DNA from: Heliopora coerulea
Lineage: Eukaryota; Cnidaria; Anthozoa; Scleralcyonacea; Helioporidae
DNA length: 64,000 bases
Direction of reading: 5' to 3'
NCBI GenBank assembly: GCA_030142905.1
Contig: JASJOG010000353.1
Coordinates: 1-64,000 of the forward strand
Shown here: one piece after another, positions 34,103 through 47,168 of the stretch
Layout of the letters: every line of letters starts with the position of its first letter
How positions within the stretch are numbered: position 1 is the first letter of the stretch
Notes under the pieces: model-generated
Seen by the model: only the letters and a program-made list of their open reading frames with translations
Told to the model about the DNA's origin: nothing
The model's database searches: none
Position numbers and translations under genes: made by a program

Positions 34103-35700
34103 ACAGGGATTGGAGGTGAGTTTTTATCCAATTTAAGTGCACAAAATATTCTCGCGACAACTAACTTAATGCTATCCATGTTTCTGATATTTTCATAAAC
34201 GGTATTGATCACGTGAAATCATATATGATTAAATTTCAACACACGTATGGAGACTGGGACAAATATGAACATAACTCTGTTTTGCAATAGATTCCTAGAA
34301 TGTTGTGAAAATAAATTAAGCAAAAATATTTTAAATTGTCCTTGGATTTTTTTATTATGAATTGCAAAGCTTTTCAGACAATTTGTACACTTTGTGAAAA
34401 TAAAGTTATGTTTGTTTATTGTAGGGAATTTAAGGAACAAAGTGAAAATTGGTATTTTTGATAATCATTTACTGGTCATGATGGTATATAATAAGCAGTG
34501 TCAGGATGCTCGAGTTAAGCATATCATTGATGAATTGGGTAAACTTCGACTTGATGGAAATGTTACTGGTTTATGATGGTATCTACTTCAATACAACATT
34601 ATTTACAGATAACAGCAATGGTGATATGGAATGTATTATAGATTTATCTTATTTATATGAGGGACCTATAATAATACATGTAGTTTGTGAGTTGACAATG
34701 GATTATCAATTAGTTTTGAAGCTTTACAATAATAAGAGCTAAATCTTTTTTGGCGGTCGTATTTCCACAAGAAGATATGCAAGAGATGTTTAAGAAAAAT
34801 GATGTGGGAAAAACATGTTATTTTGATTTAAGCCTCAATATGCAGGGCCACTGCTTGCAGGCACATTTGTAATATTTTTACGTTTGTGGACATATTTTGT
34901 GATTTAGAAAACTTGTGTAGGACACAAAATTTTTCCCAGATGACTAAAGTAGTTAAGTATTTTTACTCTTTGCATTCTTACATTTGTAACAAAAATGGCT
35001 TTTATCAGAGTTTTGTTTTTGTTTATTGGTCATATATTTGTGTACTTCATCAGCTGAACATCTGTGCTTAACTTTAGCATGTAACTTATACCTTATGTTT
35101 CAAAAATAATTTGCTTGGTTCAGGAACTACAATCATTCGAAGTATATATATGGCATACCCAGTTACCCACACAAAGTTCCTCATGGCTTTCACCATGAGA
35201 TGCCTGTATATGTATTACAGACCACAAAGTGCCTTAAATTTTAGCTCACAATTGATCTAGTAAAATCCCAGTACTTTTCCTATTCATTTGGTGTCCACGT
35301 GGCACATGCCCCACCTCATGACAGGAAGGGTCAGGGGTCTATTGCAAACTGAGCAAAACACAAACAAAATCCACAAGTCATATTATGTTAATACATTTGT
35401 CAGCTGAATGCAGGAAATATCACAAAAGCATCTGATTTCGCATTTTGGAACCACAAATGTCATGAAGTCGGGCTTTCTAATTTTCAAATCCCGATTGGTT
35501 CCTATGGTTTGAACATGGCAGTTTGTTGGGAACAGTAAGTCATGCGATTATATCTTCTAGTCATTATTGAGTGAGTTTCGGCAAACGAAATACAGTAAAA
35601 TGTAGACTGTGTTTGAATGAAGTTCTGTTTCAGAACTATCAAGTTTGTATCCAACGTCAGCACCCAGGTGAAAACCCAAACAACTTGCATCCTGCATGCC
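34103..35700. other. Intergenic stretch, no supported gene
   Basis: Short frames at 34394-34740 have no recognised motif. The rest shows nothing on either strand that I can support. Confidence 0.35.
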
Positions 35701-35779
35701 AGTCTTACATTTTATTGCTTTTTGACCAACTGGGATAAAAAGAGCTCCTAAAGAAAGAAATCAACTGACAACTGAAACC

Positions 35780-37400
35780 ACCAATGACTTTGATGATACC
35801 CAGAGAGAAAACAATGGGCAGTTGGCAATGGAACTGGATGTTGTGAATATTTCCAATTCTGAAGGCCAGAAAGAGTTAAACAGGAACATCCAGTGTGAAG
35901 CAGTGACTGACACCAAACAAAATCCTAATTTATTGTCACAAATCCACGAAAAACTAGACAGTCTGACTCTGGGTAGAGAGAGTGCAGATAATCTCATGGT
36001 ATCTATGGCCTCAACTCATAGAACAATTTTGCCAGAAAAATTTTTGATAAACACTTGCTGATTGTTGGAGGACATTCTATGCAAGTTCAGTGAATTCTGC
36101 TACAAGGAAGAGAAGCTAGCAATTGTGTGGTCTCTCTGAGCACCAGTTAATCAACCTTTACCTGACATTTCAACTAAAAAATCATATCCAGTCATATTCA
36201 CATATGAAAAGTTGGGCAATGTGAATAATACCGGCAGTACCATCAACTGTCCTGAGGGTGAGAAAGTTTTACCAAAAAAGTTTCAAAACCTAAAAACACA
36301 TCTTATGGCACACTTGAAGTCTACGAACCACACCAAGGCACTAGAAAGAAGCACTCTAAACGAAAAGGAAGAGGAAAAGAATAATCGCAGAGAAAGCTGC
36401 GATGCTTTCTGGGCTTTGTGATATTTACGAAGTTTTTGGTTACAGCATGGTCGTCCTTCAGACTGTCAATATGCTACCACATGATAAATTTGACTGATTT
36501 AAGTCATCAGTGATTGACAAATTTAATTTGATAGTTACATCTTTAGATCGTTCTACATGCACCAGCACCCATGCTTCAGAAGAAATAAAAACAAGTAACA
36601 CATACCGAGGCATTCCCATGGCACAATCACATAGTGAAGAAAGTAACACATGAATGGGTCAGAGGAGAGCTGCCAATAATACTGAAGATGAGGAATGAGG
36701 TATCATTATTACCAAGGCACAACAGGATTTGCAAAACCTAGTGAAAAGAATGCATGCAGACCTTGACAACAACGTGTATGATGAAAATGACAAGCGAATG
36801 CTAAGAACCTTGAGACCTATCATTGATCTCAGATCATTGGCATTGAAGATTAAGGAGAACGGCACTGCACATGTTGCCACCTTGGATGGAATAGAGTTCA
36901 CCAGAGTCATGAAGCAATTGGCAACCAACATTGTCGATGGTGCAGATGCCGAATTTTCGAATTCAGTTTTGAGAGTTGATCAGGAGGCTTGAAAGATGTG
37001 TTTCCCCACTTGACAAGAAGGAGCTATCCAGCATCGAGTTAACTGAAGTCTTTCTGGAGGGTGAAAGAAGGTTGTATATAGATATTGAAATGGTAATGCA
37101 TGCAATGTGTGTTGCTGCCGCCAGTATGTCAATAGAATCAGTAATAGAGTCTATGGTTTCTGTTTATGAAAATCGAAATAACAAGTTCCGGCCAATATCG
37201 GAGGAAAATGCAGAGCTTGAAATGATTATTGCAATCAATGGGCCAGATCTAGCATCATTAAAACCAGTATGACAGAGTACTGGAAAAATTCAGGGAAACA
37301 CAAGTTATGCAGCACTGGAGACTCAGACGGGCACTTCATAAGGAACTTTGCCACATCAAAAGTTATCGACAGAATGAGGGCAGCAGAGCCAAAGTCACCT
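35780..37400 (+). pseudogene. Transposon-like gene remnant, unnamed family
   Basis: Successive plus-strand frames read LAMELDVVNISNSEGQ, KKFQNLKTHLMAHLKSTNH (finger-like spacing), DKRMLRTLRPIIDLRSLALK, YIDIEMVMHAMCVAAASMS and ENAELEMIIAINGPDLASL. The last blocks resemble a repeated hypothetical protein of cnidarians and other invertebrates, probably transposon-encoded. I cannot assign a superfamily or catalytic residues. Several stops and one frameshift near 36980 separate the pieces. Confidence 0.4.
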
Positions 37401-37464
37401 TTTATGACCTATTTTAGTAATTGTCTTGGAAATGTATTTTTAGTGATACTGTGGCCTAGCTCAA

Positions 37465-38022
37465 ATGCCTTTTTTCTCAGACCTCACCAACACCATTAAC
37501 CCAGATGGCTTTACCTTTAGATTTATTCATGTACACACAGACCAAGTGTACACTCTCCTCGAATCTCTCAACAGTACTAAAGCTGCCGGATTCGATTGCA
37601 TACCTACAAAGTTAATCAAAGATGGTGCAAGCAGGGCTAGCTACTCCACTCTGCATTCTGATCAATTGTAGTTTAGATGAGTTAGTTTCTCCAACAATGG
37701 AGAAGCTTGCAAAGATATAGCAAATATATAAGTCAGGAGGAGATCATTCATTACTTGACAGTTATAGACCCATTTCAGTTCTTAATGTCCTCTCAAAGGT
37801 GATAGAGAGGTGTGTCTATTGCCAATTATCCGATTATCTTGAGAAAAATAATCTATTGTTGCCCTCCCAATATGGTTTCAGACAGGGTCGCTCTATGGTT
37901 CAGACTATAACACACCTGACTGACTATATTAAGAAAAATGCAGATAACAGCAAATGTAATAAAGTTCTATACATGAATTTTATGAAGGCATTTGATACTG
38001 TTCATCCAGACCTCTCGACTCA
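37465..38022 (+). pseudogene. LINE reverse transcriptase, N-terminal part
   Basis: Frames give LLESLNSTKAAGFDCIPTKL, SLLDSYRPISVLNVLSKVIE, QYGFRQGRSMVQTITHL and MKAFDTVHPD. These are the first blocks of a non-LTR reverse transcriptase (K-A-G-D-x-I-P; YRPIS+L; GFR.G.S...), of CR1/Jockey-like type. The central palm with its Asp-Asp pair is missing. The sequence jumps to an unrelated AT-rich stretch at about 38020. Confidence 0.75.
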
Positions 38023-38384
38023 CACGATTTTGTTGTGTGACATGCGATTTCCAACGTCATCTCACGATCTCACGCCAACGCCTCATTTTCACACGACCAA
38101 TGATAATAAAACATTCAGCTAGTGTCCATTCAAGAGGAACAACAATAGCTCTTTCTTAAGTTTTAATAGAAAACATTTTCTAATTGTTACTTCATGGTTT
38201 GGTGATTGAATCTTCAATTAAATCTTAGTATATTTAGTGTAGTGTATATGGTGAAAATAATTATGTGATTTACAACCCTCAAATAGAGGCAAACCTTGAA
38301 AACAAAATTGTGTATGTAACAGCTTTAATCGAGTATTTTATAATTATGCTATTCTTAATATTATAAAATTTAATTCGTTAATGA

Positions 38385-39048
38385 AGCCTCTGCCTATTGC
38401 TATCTTGGTATTACCCTGGACAATCATTTAACATTACAGGAACATGTTAATAACATTTACCGGAAATGCTCTACAAGGGTAAAACTCCTTTCCTGTGTCA
38501 GACAAAATATGGGTCCATTGGTTGCTAATACTATCTATAACACGATGATTAGGCCTATTGCCCTTTATTGTTACCCAGTTCTGATGGGAATCTCAAATAC
38601 ATTCAATGATAAAATAGAGTCGATCCAAGTAAGAGCATTTAAGATCATTACTCAACCTGATAACATCCAATTACACATGGATAAACTTGAAACACTACGA
38701 GAATGCCGCTCAGGTGTGGATGTTTTTAAATCTCTTAACCACTGTGGGATACAATCAAATGGTATTGTGTTTAAGAGACTTGCACATGGAAAAAATACAC
38801 ACGGAAATGGATCATTTGCAAAACTCCCAAAAGTCCGTACAGCAATCGGCAAGAAATCGTTTGCCTATCAGGGCGCACTGGTGTTCAACAATTTGAACAA
38901 ATCACTTAGGGATAAACATTCTCTCTTGAAATTTAAAGAGAAACTAAATAGCGTTTATTCACATTTTAAATTAATTGATATATATGTAAATATACATCGA
39001 CATTCTAACCTTTTTTTTTTCTTTTTAACTTTTTATAATTTTAAGTAG
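38385..39048 (+). pseudogene. LINE reverse transcriptase, C-terminal part
   Basis: The frame YLGITLDNHLTLQEHVNNI runs on, after a start at 38509, through MIRPIALYCYPVLMGISN, IQVRAFKIITQ, GNGSFAKLPKVRTAIGKKSF and NKSLRDKHSLLKFKEKLNS. This is the thumb/C-terminal region of LINE polymerases. It is open for 179 codons. It ends near an AT-rich tract, followed by (ATT)n at 39141-39169. Confidence 0.72.
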
Positions 39049-39135
39049 TAAACACAGGTCCTTCATTGATACCAGAAAAATAACTTTCGGAAAAATTATA
39101 TTGTTATAATTATAACAATAACCTGTATAATTATA

Positions 39136-39140
<5 letters not shown>

Positions 39141-39169
<29 letters not shown>
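39141..39169. repeat. (ATT)n microsatellite
   Basis: About nine ATT units in a row. It may mark the tail of the LINE fragment. Confidence 0.85.
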
Positions 39170-39510
39170 TCATGTGCCGAGTCTAATGCAAATCAGCATG
39201 CATACACATTATAACTCCCTTTTCAGGGCTGTTTCACTACAAGAATTAAAAAAAGAGATAAATAGTTATGATTAGTGATTAATGATTACAAAGGATAACT
39301 TATTTGTATTAGATTCAATATACAAAAAGTTTAATGTTAGAGCTAAGCCTCATCACTTGGTTTAGAGCTTGGACAAGTCGACAACTGTCAACAGGACATG
39401 CTACATGACTAGTTGAACACTGAACCATGAGGATTTCACAATCAAATAATACCCCACTGAAACTTTTGCAAGATCTTTGATTAGTTTGGTAATTGTTATT
39501 ATGATAACTG

Positions 39511-39556
39511 ATTGATAACAATCCCCTTCACTGTAGTGAAGGGGATTGTTATCAAT
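39511..39556. repeat. 46-nt near-perfect palindrome
   Basis: Two 22-nt arms (39511-39532 and 39535-39556) are exact reverse complements around a 2-nt GT centre. The inner ends read CCCCTTCACT and AGTGAAGGGG. No partner for either arm was found elsewhere in the window. Confidence 0.9.
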
Positions 39557-39659
39557 ATTGCAATTTCTATGCAGAAGTATTGAATACGAAAAGCTGCTCA
39601 TTTAAAAAATGTTTACTAAAACTATAATTGATTTATCTCAATCAATTTTAACAGAAAAC

Positions 39660-40350
39660 TTTACTGCACATAATTACTGCAGGCACAAAAAGAAATTAAT
39701 GAGGCTCGTTTTGATTATCAATTTAATTGTTTAAAAATAGAAGGTGATGATAATCATGTCAGACCATTGTTTTCAAGCAAGTTTGAATAGCAGGGCACAA
39801 AAGTGATTTGGACAGTGATTTTAAATATTTTCAAGTGTGAGGTTGTAAAAAAGGAAAAAATCATGTTGAAATTGTTGATATTCATTTTTCTTGTAAACAT
39901 GGTGTGGTGTGAAGAGCAGCATTGACGTCAGTGTCCTGACGGTGAATATGAAGTCTGAAAGGACAGTCAGAGCAAACAAATTATTTGTGTGGAATGCATC
40001 ACTTGCCCTCCAGGTTTGCAACCAAAAGAAAAATGAGGCAGGATAGAAATTATAGATTGGACAGCCGATTTGGAGTGCATATTTTGTCCAAAAGAGTTCT
40101 ATTCATCAATGCACAATTAAAGTGCCTGCCAACCTTGTTCAAGATGTTTGAATAACCAGGATGAAATTAAAATAGGCAATGTGGAGAATATGTCTTCGAG
40201 GATGTTATATTAACATTTTTTTTTTATTCAAGTAAAAAATGCCCCAGATGTATTAAGAGAAATGACAGTCAGTACAAACAATGCAAAAACTTTTCTTATA
40301 TAGATGTTCGTCCAGCTCTGACTTTCATTTAGCCATCGTTACAGTTGTCT
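39660..40350 (+). pseudogene. Cysteine-rich TNF-receptor-like frame
   Basis: After a hydrophobic stretch (LLIFIFLVNMVWCEEQH, like a signal peptide) the frame reads QCPDGEYEV, CVECITCPPGLQPKE, CPKEFYSSMHN and CQPCSRCLNNQDEIK. The paired cysteines and the CxxC-type spacing recall TNF-receptor cysteine-rich repeats. There is no clear membrane anchor, and stops interrupt it. In context it would be a secreted or surface host-interaction protein of the large element to its right. This is an inference from pattern only. Confidence 0.4.
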
Positions 40351-40516
40351 AAACCTCCATATAATCGACTTGTAAATTTGCTGTCGATTTGTATTTTTCA
40401 AATTTACAAAATTGCATTTCATTAAAGAAGTTTAGTTACAATGTTATTTTGGTATAAATTTGTTCAAGAAAATTACAGTGATATGTGTATTTTACACTGG
40501 AAGATTATGATCGGGA

Positions 40517-40747
40517 ATGACCATGGATGTTTTGCCAAAAATAAACAGAGTTGGAGATCGTTGGGGTGTTACCCCTAATTCTATCGTTGCTTTTATGCAA
40601 GGATTGGATGTATTCTTTATAAAGAACATTCATCCCAAGGATATCATGTTTGAATGGATACATCCATTTCACGATGGGAATGGACAGCTTGGTAATTTAT
40701 TGATCACTTTATTAACAAATAATTATAGCACCCAAATTTATGTATAG
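40517..40747 (+). pseudogene. Fic-domain-like fragment
   Basis: The frame MTMDVLPKINRVGDRWGV... contains FEWIHPFHDGNGQLGNLL near 40655-40700. It matches the Fic signature HPFx(D/E)GN(G/K)R except that the last Arg is Gln. Fic enzymes transfer AMP or other phosphate-linked groups to proteins. The Arg contacts nucleotide phosphates, so loss of activity is likely. Upstream and downstream parts of the fold are missing or out of frame. It has AT-rich composition like the Polinton-like genes nearby. Confidence 0.6.
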
Positions 40748-40749
40748 AA

Positions 40750-41376
40750 TTAAGTAGATAACAGAAGGATTTGACAAACTTTATGAATATTCGTACCAAT
40801 TTCGCTCGCTCGATTGAACTATTGAAAAATGATTAACAAAAACAGTCTATATATTGTTCTAATTTTTTCAAACTATAGTCATAACTGTATTTGTAAATTG
40901 CAAACATTAAATATAAACAAAGTGTGATAACTTTTTCTTGTTCCAAAAGACACGACAAATTGACAAGAACATCTTCCATCACACACAATTCAGAAAATAG
41001 TAAATGTTTGTAGATTCTCTTACTTTAAGGCTGCAAATGATAGATTTTGTGAATGTCTTCCAACGGGTCTTCAGTCAATACAAGATAATGCTGAAATTTG
41101 TGTTTTCATCAGTGGCATTAAATGTGAATGTGTATGCTTCTATGATGTTTGGATCTGCTGATGGTTTCACGTAGTTCTTCAGTATTACAGATATCAAACC
41201 ATTGTTTTTTTCTAAATTATTTCAAAAACAATGTGTCAATTGCATAATATTTTGAGTTTGTTATGTGTGTATGAGAGAGAGAGAAAAAAAAAAAATCCTT
41301 TGACCTACATATAATTTTTATATTCTATTACACATCCTTTGTCATTTATTAATTTTAATAATGCTCCTAATATCAT
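40750..41376. other. Decayed stretch left of the THAP element
   Basis: On the minus strand, near 41070-41220, NNGLISVILKNYVKPSADPN followed by EAYTFTFNATDENTNF is open and protein-like, but unassigned. Confidence 0.3.
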
Positions 41377-44300
41377 CAGTGGCAAAGCTGACCATAAATG
41401 ACCGATCATGCTATTGTGACTTCACAGTCAATGTGAGTGCCATAGGTACGAGCTCCCCTGGAAAATGTTGAAATCTAGAGTCTCGGAAATGCAATTTCCT
41501 GCATTTCGAGGATAGTTTTTAAGAATTCTGAGCATCACAAAATGTTGTTTAAAGTAAGCAAAGTACAACATATTGTGGCCTGTTTTATCTTATGTCAGAG
41601 CCTGTTGCCACAGTTATGGAGCACTGACAAAGCTGTTAGCAAATCCATGACTGATGAGCAAGTCTAGCCCAACATTATTGTTTAACTAAACATAGAAGTG
41701 GAGACTTACTGTAAGTGTAAAATATTTACAATGATCATGCTTGAAAAATACTTAAGTGAATTGGTTCTCAATGCTTTTTTACACTGAGTTCACCTCAAGT
41801 CTTCTTTCATGGATTTGTTCATTGCATTCAGTTTCACTGTGAATGGCTTTTTCACTGAATTCATCACATCATGTATGCAGATTTACAAATGGCAGGCAGT
41901 ACATTCTTAACCAGCAACAAGTCATCACAGTAATTAATTGCTTGAAAATGCCATGGAGAAACAGAATCATTGAACGAATATTTCTGACACTTCATACAGC
42001 AACTTGTCTATTTAATCAGCAAAAAGTCATCGTATGAATTATATTCCAGATGACACAGAAAGTCCTTCACAAACTTGAAATGCCATGGGGAAACTGACAC
42101 TTCACACAGCAAGATGTTGTGAAACTCCAGATTGAAAGAGCAAGCAAGGCCAGCAAAAGAGACGGTTCTTGTCTTCACTAGCACATAGCCAATCCTTATA
42201 CCAAACCTCTTGGAACATCGGCATTGGTCTTTGACCAATGATAACTTTCTGCTCGCTCACATTTCTTGCAGAAAAAGACTTTGTCAGAAGCTGTGATATG
42301 ACACCCCAGTTGTTCTGAAGATCCACATGGTTGACTTTGATCCATATTTGCCTTTATTTACTATTGCTACTGAATTTTAAATAACAAGAGTCGTGCTGTT
42401 GTAAATCAGCATGGCCTGAAACTGGCAAGATATGCATGTGCAAGGGATACTTTGGCCAATCCAATGATGCAGAAATTTCTGCCAGGCCCTGCTATCTGAG
42501 ATGAGCATGACTTGTCACAGGTCACCAATGCATGTAACTCACCACGTAATTCACTAATGCTGCATTTGATTTTTTAAAATAAATTTAAAGTGTTTATGAA
42601 ATCAACTTTTATGTTTTCACTTTTTGTTTTAAATATGCAGTATAAACCTTAAAGAGCCTACAGTAAAAATTTTTTGGTCAATAAACCATTCTTTGTAGTG
42701 GAAAATTGTATCCCTAAGAAGGCATTGTCCTCATACAATCGTCAGCCATTTTGTGCACGGCCAAATGGGCATGTGACGTCACTGGTTGTGTACTTGTTTA
42801 GTTCTGTGTTCACTTATGTATTTATTTCTATATGCATGAGCAATGGTGCGCAAAGGTGTCATGCAAATGCAAATGAAAAAAAAAAAGAGTCTCAGGTAAA
42901 TATTGTGTAGCTGGAGGCCCTCAAAATGTCAGCTGTAACAACAGTTCAAAAACTCAGGGAATATCGATGCATAAATTTCCTCAGAACAAGAGTTCTCGAG
43001 AGCAATGGACACGCTTTGTCTAATGACATTGAGCTAATTGGAAACCATCTGCGACATCTGTGCTTTGTTTGGCTCATTTCGAACCCTCCTGTTTCGAGCA
43101 GCAACTTGACTTGAATTTAGGGCAAACAGAAAATGCTTCCAAATTTAAGTCAAGATGGTTGAAAAAAGACACGGTACCGACGATCGATTGTGCGGGTGTT
43201 TCAACACAGAACGTTGGTTTGTCATCGCGTGAGTGCCATGTGGTGAGTAAAATACTCATGAATATGTATGAATTGACAATAATGTGAATGACAAAAAAAG
43301 CATATAGATATTTAGCCCTGACATGCCAAATAGACTAGGAAGTTTGTATTTTAATTTCACGGCTTGCTCTCAAATTCATTTGAAATAATCAATATTGTTT
43401 TGGGTTTGTAAAACTGTCATGCAATTCTGGATTAGAATTCTGTGAATTTATTTACATTTTGTCGTAAATAATGCGGGATTCAAATAAGGCAATACCCTAT
43501 CCAACAGCAGCACAGGAATCTACAGAAAATTTGGAAGAGTTTGGAGAAACTAACGTTTCTGTGATGGTATGTAGCAATGAAAACAATGACACCATTGAAG
43601 ATGCTATATCACCGTTGTCACGCACGCCAGTTGAAGCTCCTGTCAAGCCATGTGAGAAATGTGACGAGTATTCAGACAGACTGGAAAAGCTGCAAGACTC
43701 GCACCGCAAAATAAAATGAAGACGGGCTATTTTGGAAACAGAAGTTCGTCATTTGAGAAAACTAAATAAACAGTTACAGTGGGTGTGCGTGCTTAGACTG
43801 TATAATTGTACAATGTTAATTTTAAAAAACCTGAAACATATTTGTGTCCTTACTGTTTTACAGCAATTGACAGAGCTCGATAATGCGTGCACAGCAGAAG
43901 ACAGTTTGTCATCTGATAGTGAGCACAGTGTTGAAGGAAAAGACGAGCCTAACTTGGAATTTGCTGATGATGAAAGTGAGGAGGGTGAGGAAAAGAGGGA
44001 AGGAAAGGATGAGGATCCAGATTGGAATGTGTTGGAGGAAACAGCAGAAAATGAAGATGACAGTACTGGTACAACAGCATCCCAAAATAATATTAGGTAA
44101 ATAGATTTTTGACTTTTTGAACCAGTAGAGAAGTTGAGAGAACTGTTATTCAGACAGAACTGCTGTTATTTTACATTTTTGTGGTTAGAAACTAATCTGC
44201 CTCCCTATATTTTAGAATGACCTTTATTACAAATTGGCCTTTTAGACCTTTGCATAGTAGTGCTTACAATTCTTTTTTTCATTTTCAGTGTGGAATCTGA

Positions 44301-47160
44301 TGCCTTGCCTCAAGATGAGCCAACATTTGTTTTTTACAGTCGCCTGATAATGCTCTCCTCCCTCTTCTGTTATAATTGTAAAGCTGAGAAGCCAGGAGTA
44401 ACTATGCAAAATAATGGCACCATGGTTACTGTAGACCACCATTGCTCATCTCGTAAATCTGGTTTTACTTGGAAAAGTCAGCCAATCTATTTGGAAGGTA
44501 CCCAGCTGGAAACATTCTCCTCAGCTTTTCAACTCTCATAGCCGGTGCTTCCATTAGTAAGGTTCTTCTGGTTTTCAGGCACATGAACTTGTGTGGATAC
44601 AGTATAAGGACATACTTTTACCACCAAAGCAGGTTCCTTTTCCCAGCTATTTTAGAACATTGGGGACGATACCAGTCATCATTACTGAGCAAAATTAAAA
44701 ATATGGATGAAATAGCTTTTGCTGGAGATGGGCGGTTTGACTCAATGGGACATTCTGCAAAGTATGGAGCATATACAATGTTTACTTTTCCAGAAATGAA
44801 AATTGTACACTTCGAACTGTTACAGGTGAATATTTTTCTTGCTGGCTTTTAGGGATGTTTTTTGTTAAACCCTGAATGTTAAAATTAGAATCGAATATAT
44901 AAAGTCTTAAGCTTGATTTATAATTTACATTGCTTCAAAATAATAAACAGTTCAGATTCAAATGTTAAACCGAGTTCTTATTTGATTAAATTATGTCAAA
45001 AAATAAAAAAATAAATTTGTAAAAAGAACCAAATATAAATTATGTTTACTTTTGCAAGCTATATTCAGTGTGCTGATGTTGTTATAGCACAAGTGCATTG
45101 AAACCAGTGTTTAGCCTGTTTACTTTTTCAGGTTAAACTATATCTGTTCAAAAGTTTAAAAATGAAAATTTATTGTTATTTTACACTAATTTAATTATTT
45201 TTAGGCTAATCAAACCGGAAATAGCAATGCTATGGAGTTGAAAGGGGCTCAGTTGTGTTTTTCTCACTTGAAGGAGAGACACATCATGATAAAGGTGTTT
45301 GTGTCTGATCAGCATAAGGGGATTGCCAAATGGATAAGAGAATGGAACCCCTCTACAATTCATTATTTTGACCAATGGCACATAGCAAAAAATATTTTGA
45401 AGAAAATGTTTGCTGCCAGTAGACAAAAGGGATGTGAATTGATTGCAGACTGGATTCAGGCAGTTAAGAACCATGTATACTAGTGTTCCACCTCCACTAA
45501 AGAAGGGTTCCAGTCAATGATACTGGCAAAATGGAAATCTTTGATCTGCCACATCTCTGATTCCCACAGTGATCATCCTGATGGTTTGTTTATCGAGTGT
45601 GCACATGGTAATATAGAGCCACGGGAGTGGATAAAAAAAAAGGTGAACCAGCAACAGTTATTGACAAAAGGCACTTTCAATATCATATCTCAGCTTATTA
45701 TAGCTCATATTTAGCTTACATAATTACATTTGGTGTTGCTTTCTAGGTACAATAGCATATGAGAAGATGCATGACATTTTGATGAAGAAGACCCTGCTAA
45801 ATGCCATCAAACACCTCTCACCAAATGCAGATACCAGCTGCTTGGAGGGGTTTCACTCCACATTAAACCAGTGGCACCCCAAAATGTTATGCTTCTCATG
45901 GCTTTGAACATACTGCAGGTAAGCAGGCCATAATATTTCAAGATGTCTCTTAATGTCATTATAAAGTTTTTATGATTTATCCAACAACCATTGTTACAGC
46001 CAATCCAGTATTTTATTTGCTCATTAATTATGATAATACAGGCACATGTTGGCTAGCCTTCACTTCAATGAAAACCTGTGAAGAAAAATCAGGAAAAGCA
46101 GAGATGGCACTGATTATGTGAATGTAGTGTATCCTAAGTTCAAATTGGGAGATAAAGTTGTGAGGGAGGTTGCTGAGCCACCAACCTATGATAGTTATTG
46201 ATTACTGTTCATTTTGATGGTCCTGACTACAGTTGGAAAGGCCTTAAACTTGTTCTTGAAAGGGGAAACAATACTTCCGCTAAAAGTCTTTAAATTTACT
46301 TTTAGGTTATGTTTCAGACATCAAAATGGTAATGTTCAGCACTTCAAAAGCACAGAGAAAAGCAGTGAGAGAGCGATACAGCGCCAAGGTCCCTGAACCT
46401 CTGACTCACCAATTTCCTCAAAGGCACTCCAAAGATGAAGCCATTAAATGCCATCATGAGGGAAAGCAAACAAGAACAGAACTTTTTCCACCAGGTAATG
46501 CTAACAAAGTACACTCCTAAATAATAAAGATAATAATAATAATGAATTTTTCAGTAAAAGGATCACTGATTTTTTTTTTATATAGCTGCTGAACAAATGC
46601 ATTTGGAGGAAATTCAGCAAGAAGCTTCCACCAGCAGTGAGCCAAGGCAATGCAGAAAATGTTTTAAAACAATGCGAGGCCATCCAAAAACACATTGCAC
46701 TTGATAAAATTTGTATATATTTACAAAATATTTTCCTCTATTTACAATTTAAAAACGTGTGATAAAAAATTTCTACCCTTAGTATTTCAGTCGTCTGCTT
46801 CAGCACTTTTCCAGACTCATAGCCTTTTGATTCTGAAGTCATGAATGTTTTTCTTATGTGGTCATACACGCAAGCTGGCAGAGGTTGTGTATTCTCCCAT
46901 CCCATTTGACCGAATAACCAACGTGCCAACCAATGATATGAAACTGCCCTCAGGAATATAGATATTTTGGGTACATAGTCAGTTATATACTCGCCTGATT
47001 TGCCTGGTAATAAAGAAAGCAAAACATTCGAGTTGATAAAGAAAGTCTTTGATTTTCAAGCACACTCACTTGTTTTCGGCATTATCCGATCTTTCCTTCT
47101 GCTTGTAATACCTGCCATTTTTTTTGGTCATGCTCAGCATGACCGCTAGCTTTGCCACTG
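41377..47160 (+). mobile_element. THAP-domain DNA transposon (5.8 kb, 8-bp duplication)
   Basis: The ends are a perfect 13-bp inverted repeat, CAGTGGCAAAGCT...AGCTTTGCCACTG. The flanks AATATCAT (41369-41376) and AATGTCAT (47161-47168) agree at 7 of 8 bases, a plausible 8-bp target duplication. Just inside the right end, GGTCATGCT-C-AGCATGACC (47127-47145) is palindromic; a weaker relative lies inside the left end. It holds one spliced plus-strand gene with a THAP finger. It interrupts the Polinton-like remnant. Confidence 0.75.
42926..46704 (+). pseudogene. THAP-domain transposase-like gene, multi-exon
   Basis: The first exon (to 43242) carries a THAP-like finger: HFEPSCFEQQLDLN, then WLKKDTVPTIDCAG. 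Then come a coiled, acidic region (43471-44096) and a catalytic-type region: FAGDGRFDSMGHSAKYGAYT, NSNAMELKGAQLCFSHLKER and VFVSDQHKGIAKWIREW. HYFDQWHIAKNILKKMF follows, and a C-terminal CRKCFKTMRGHPKTHC knuckle (46650-46699). GT...AG introns fit at 44097-44288, 44826-45204, 45643-45746, 45919-46041 and 46495-46585. Breaks include TGA at 43717 and a frameshift near 44500. The same protein occurs in fish and cnidarians as a repetitive hypothetical; P or Kolobok affinity is possible. Confidence 0.72.
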
Positions 47161-47168
47161 AATGTCAT

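Noticed and set aside
37799..38122. Single continuous LINE reverse transcriptase
   Set aside because: After MKAFDTVHPD the sequence becomes unrelated and the palm is absent, so two fragments are annotated instead.
39511..39556. Junction of two Polinton termini
   Set aside because: The arms match only over 22 bp and no copy of that end lies at the other side of the Polinton-like region; kept only as an open palindrome finding.
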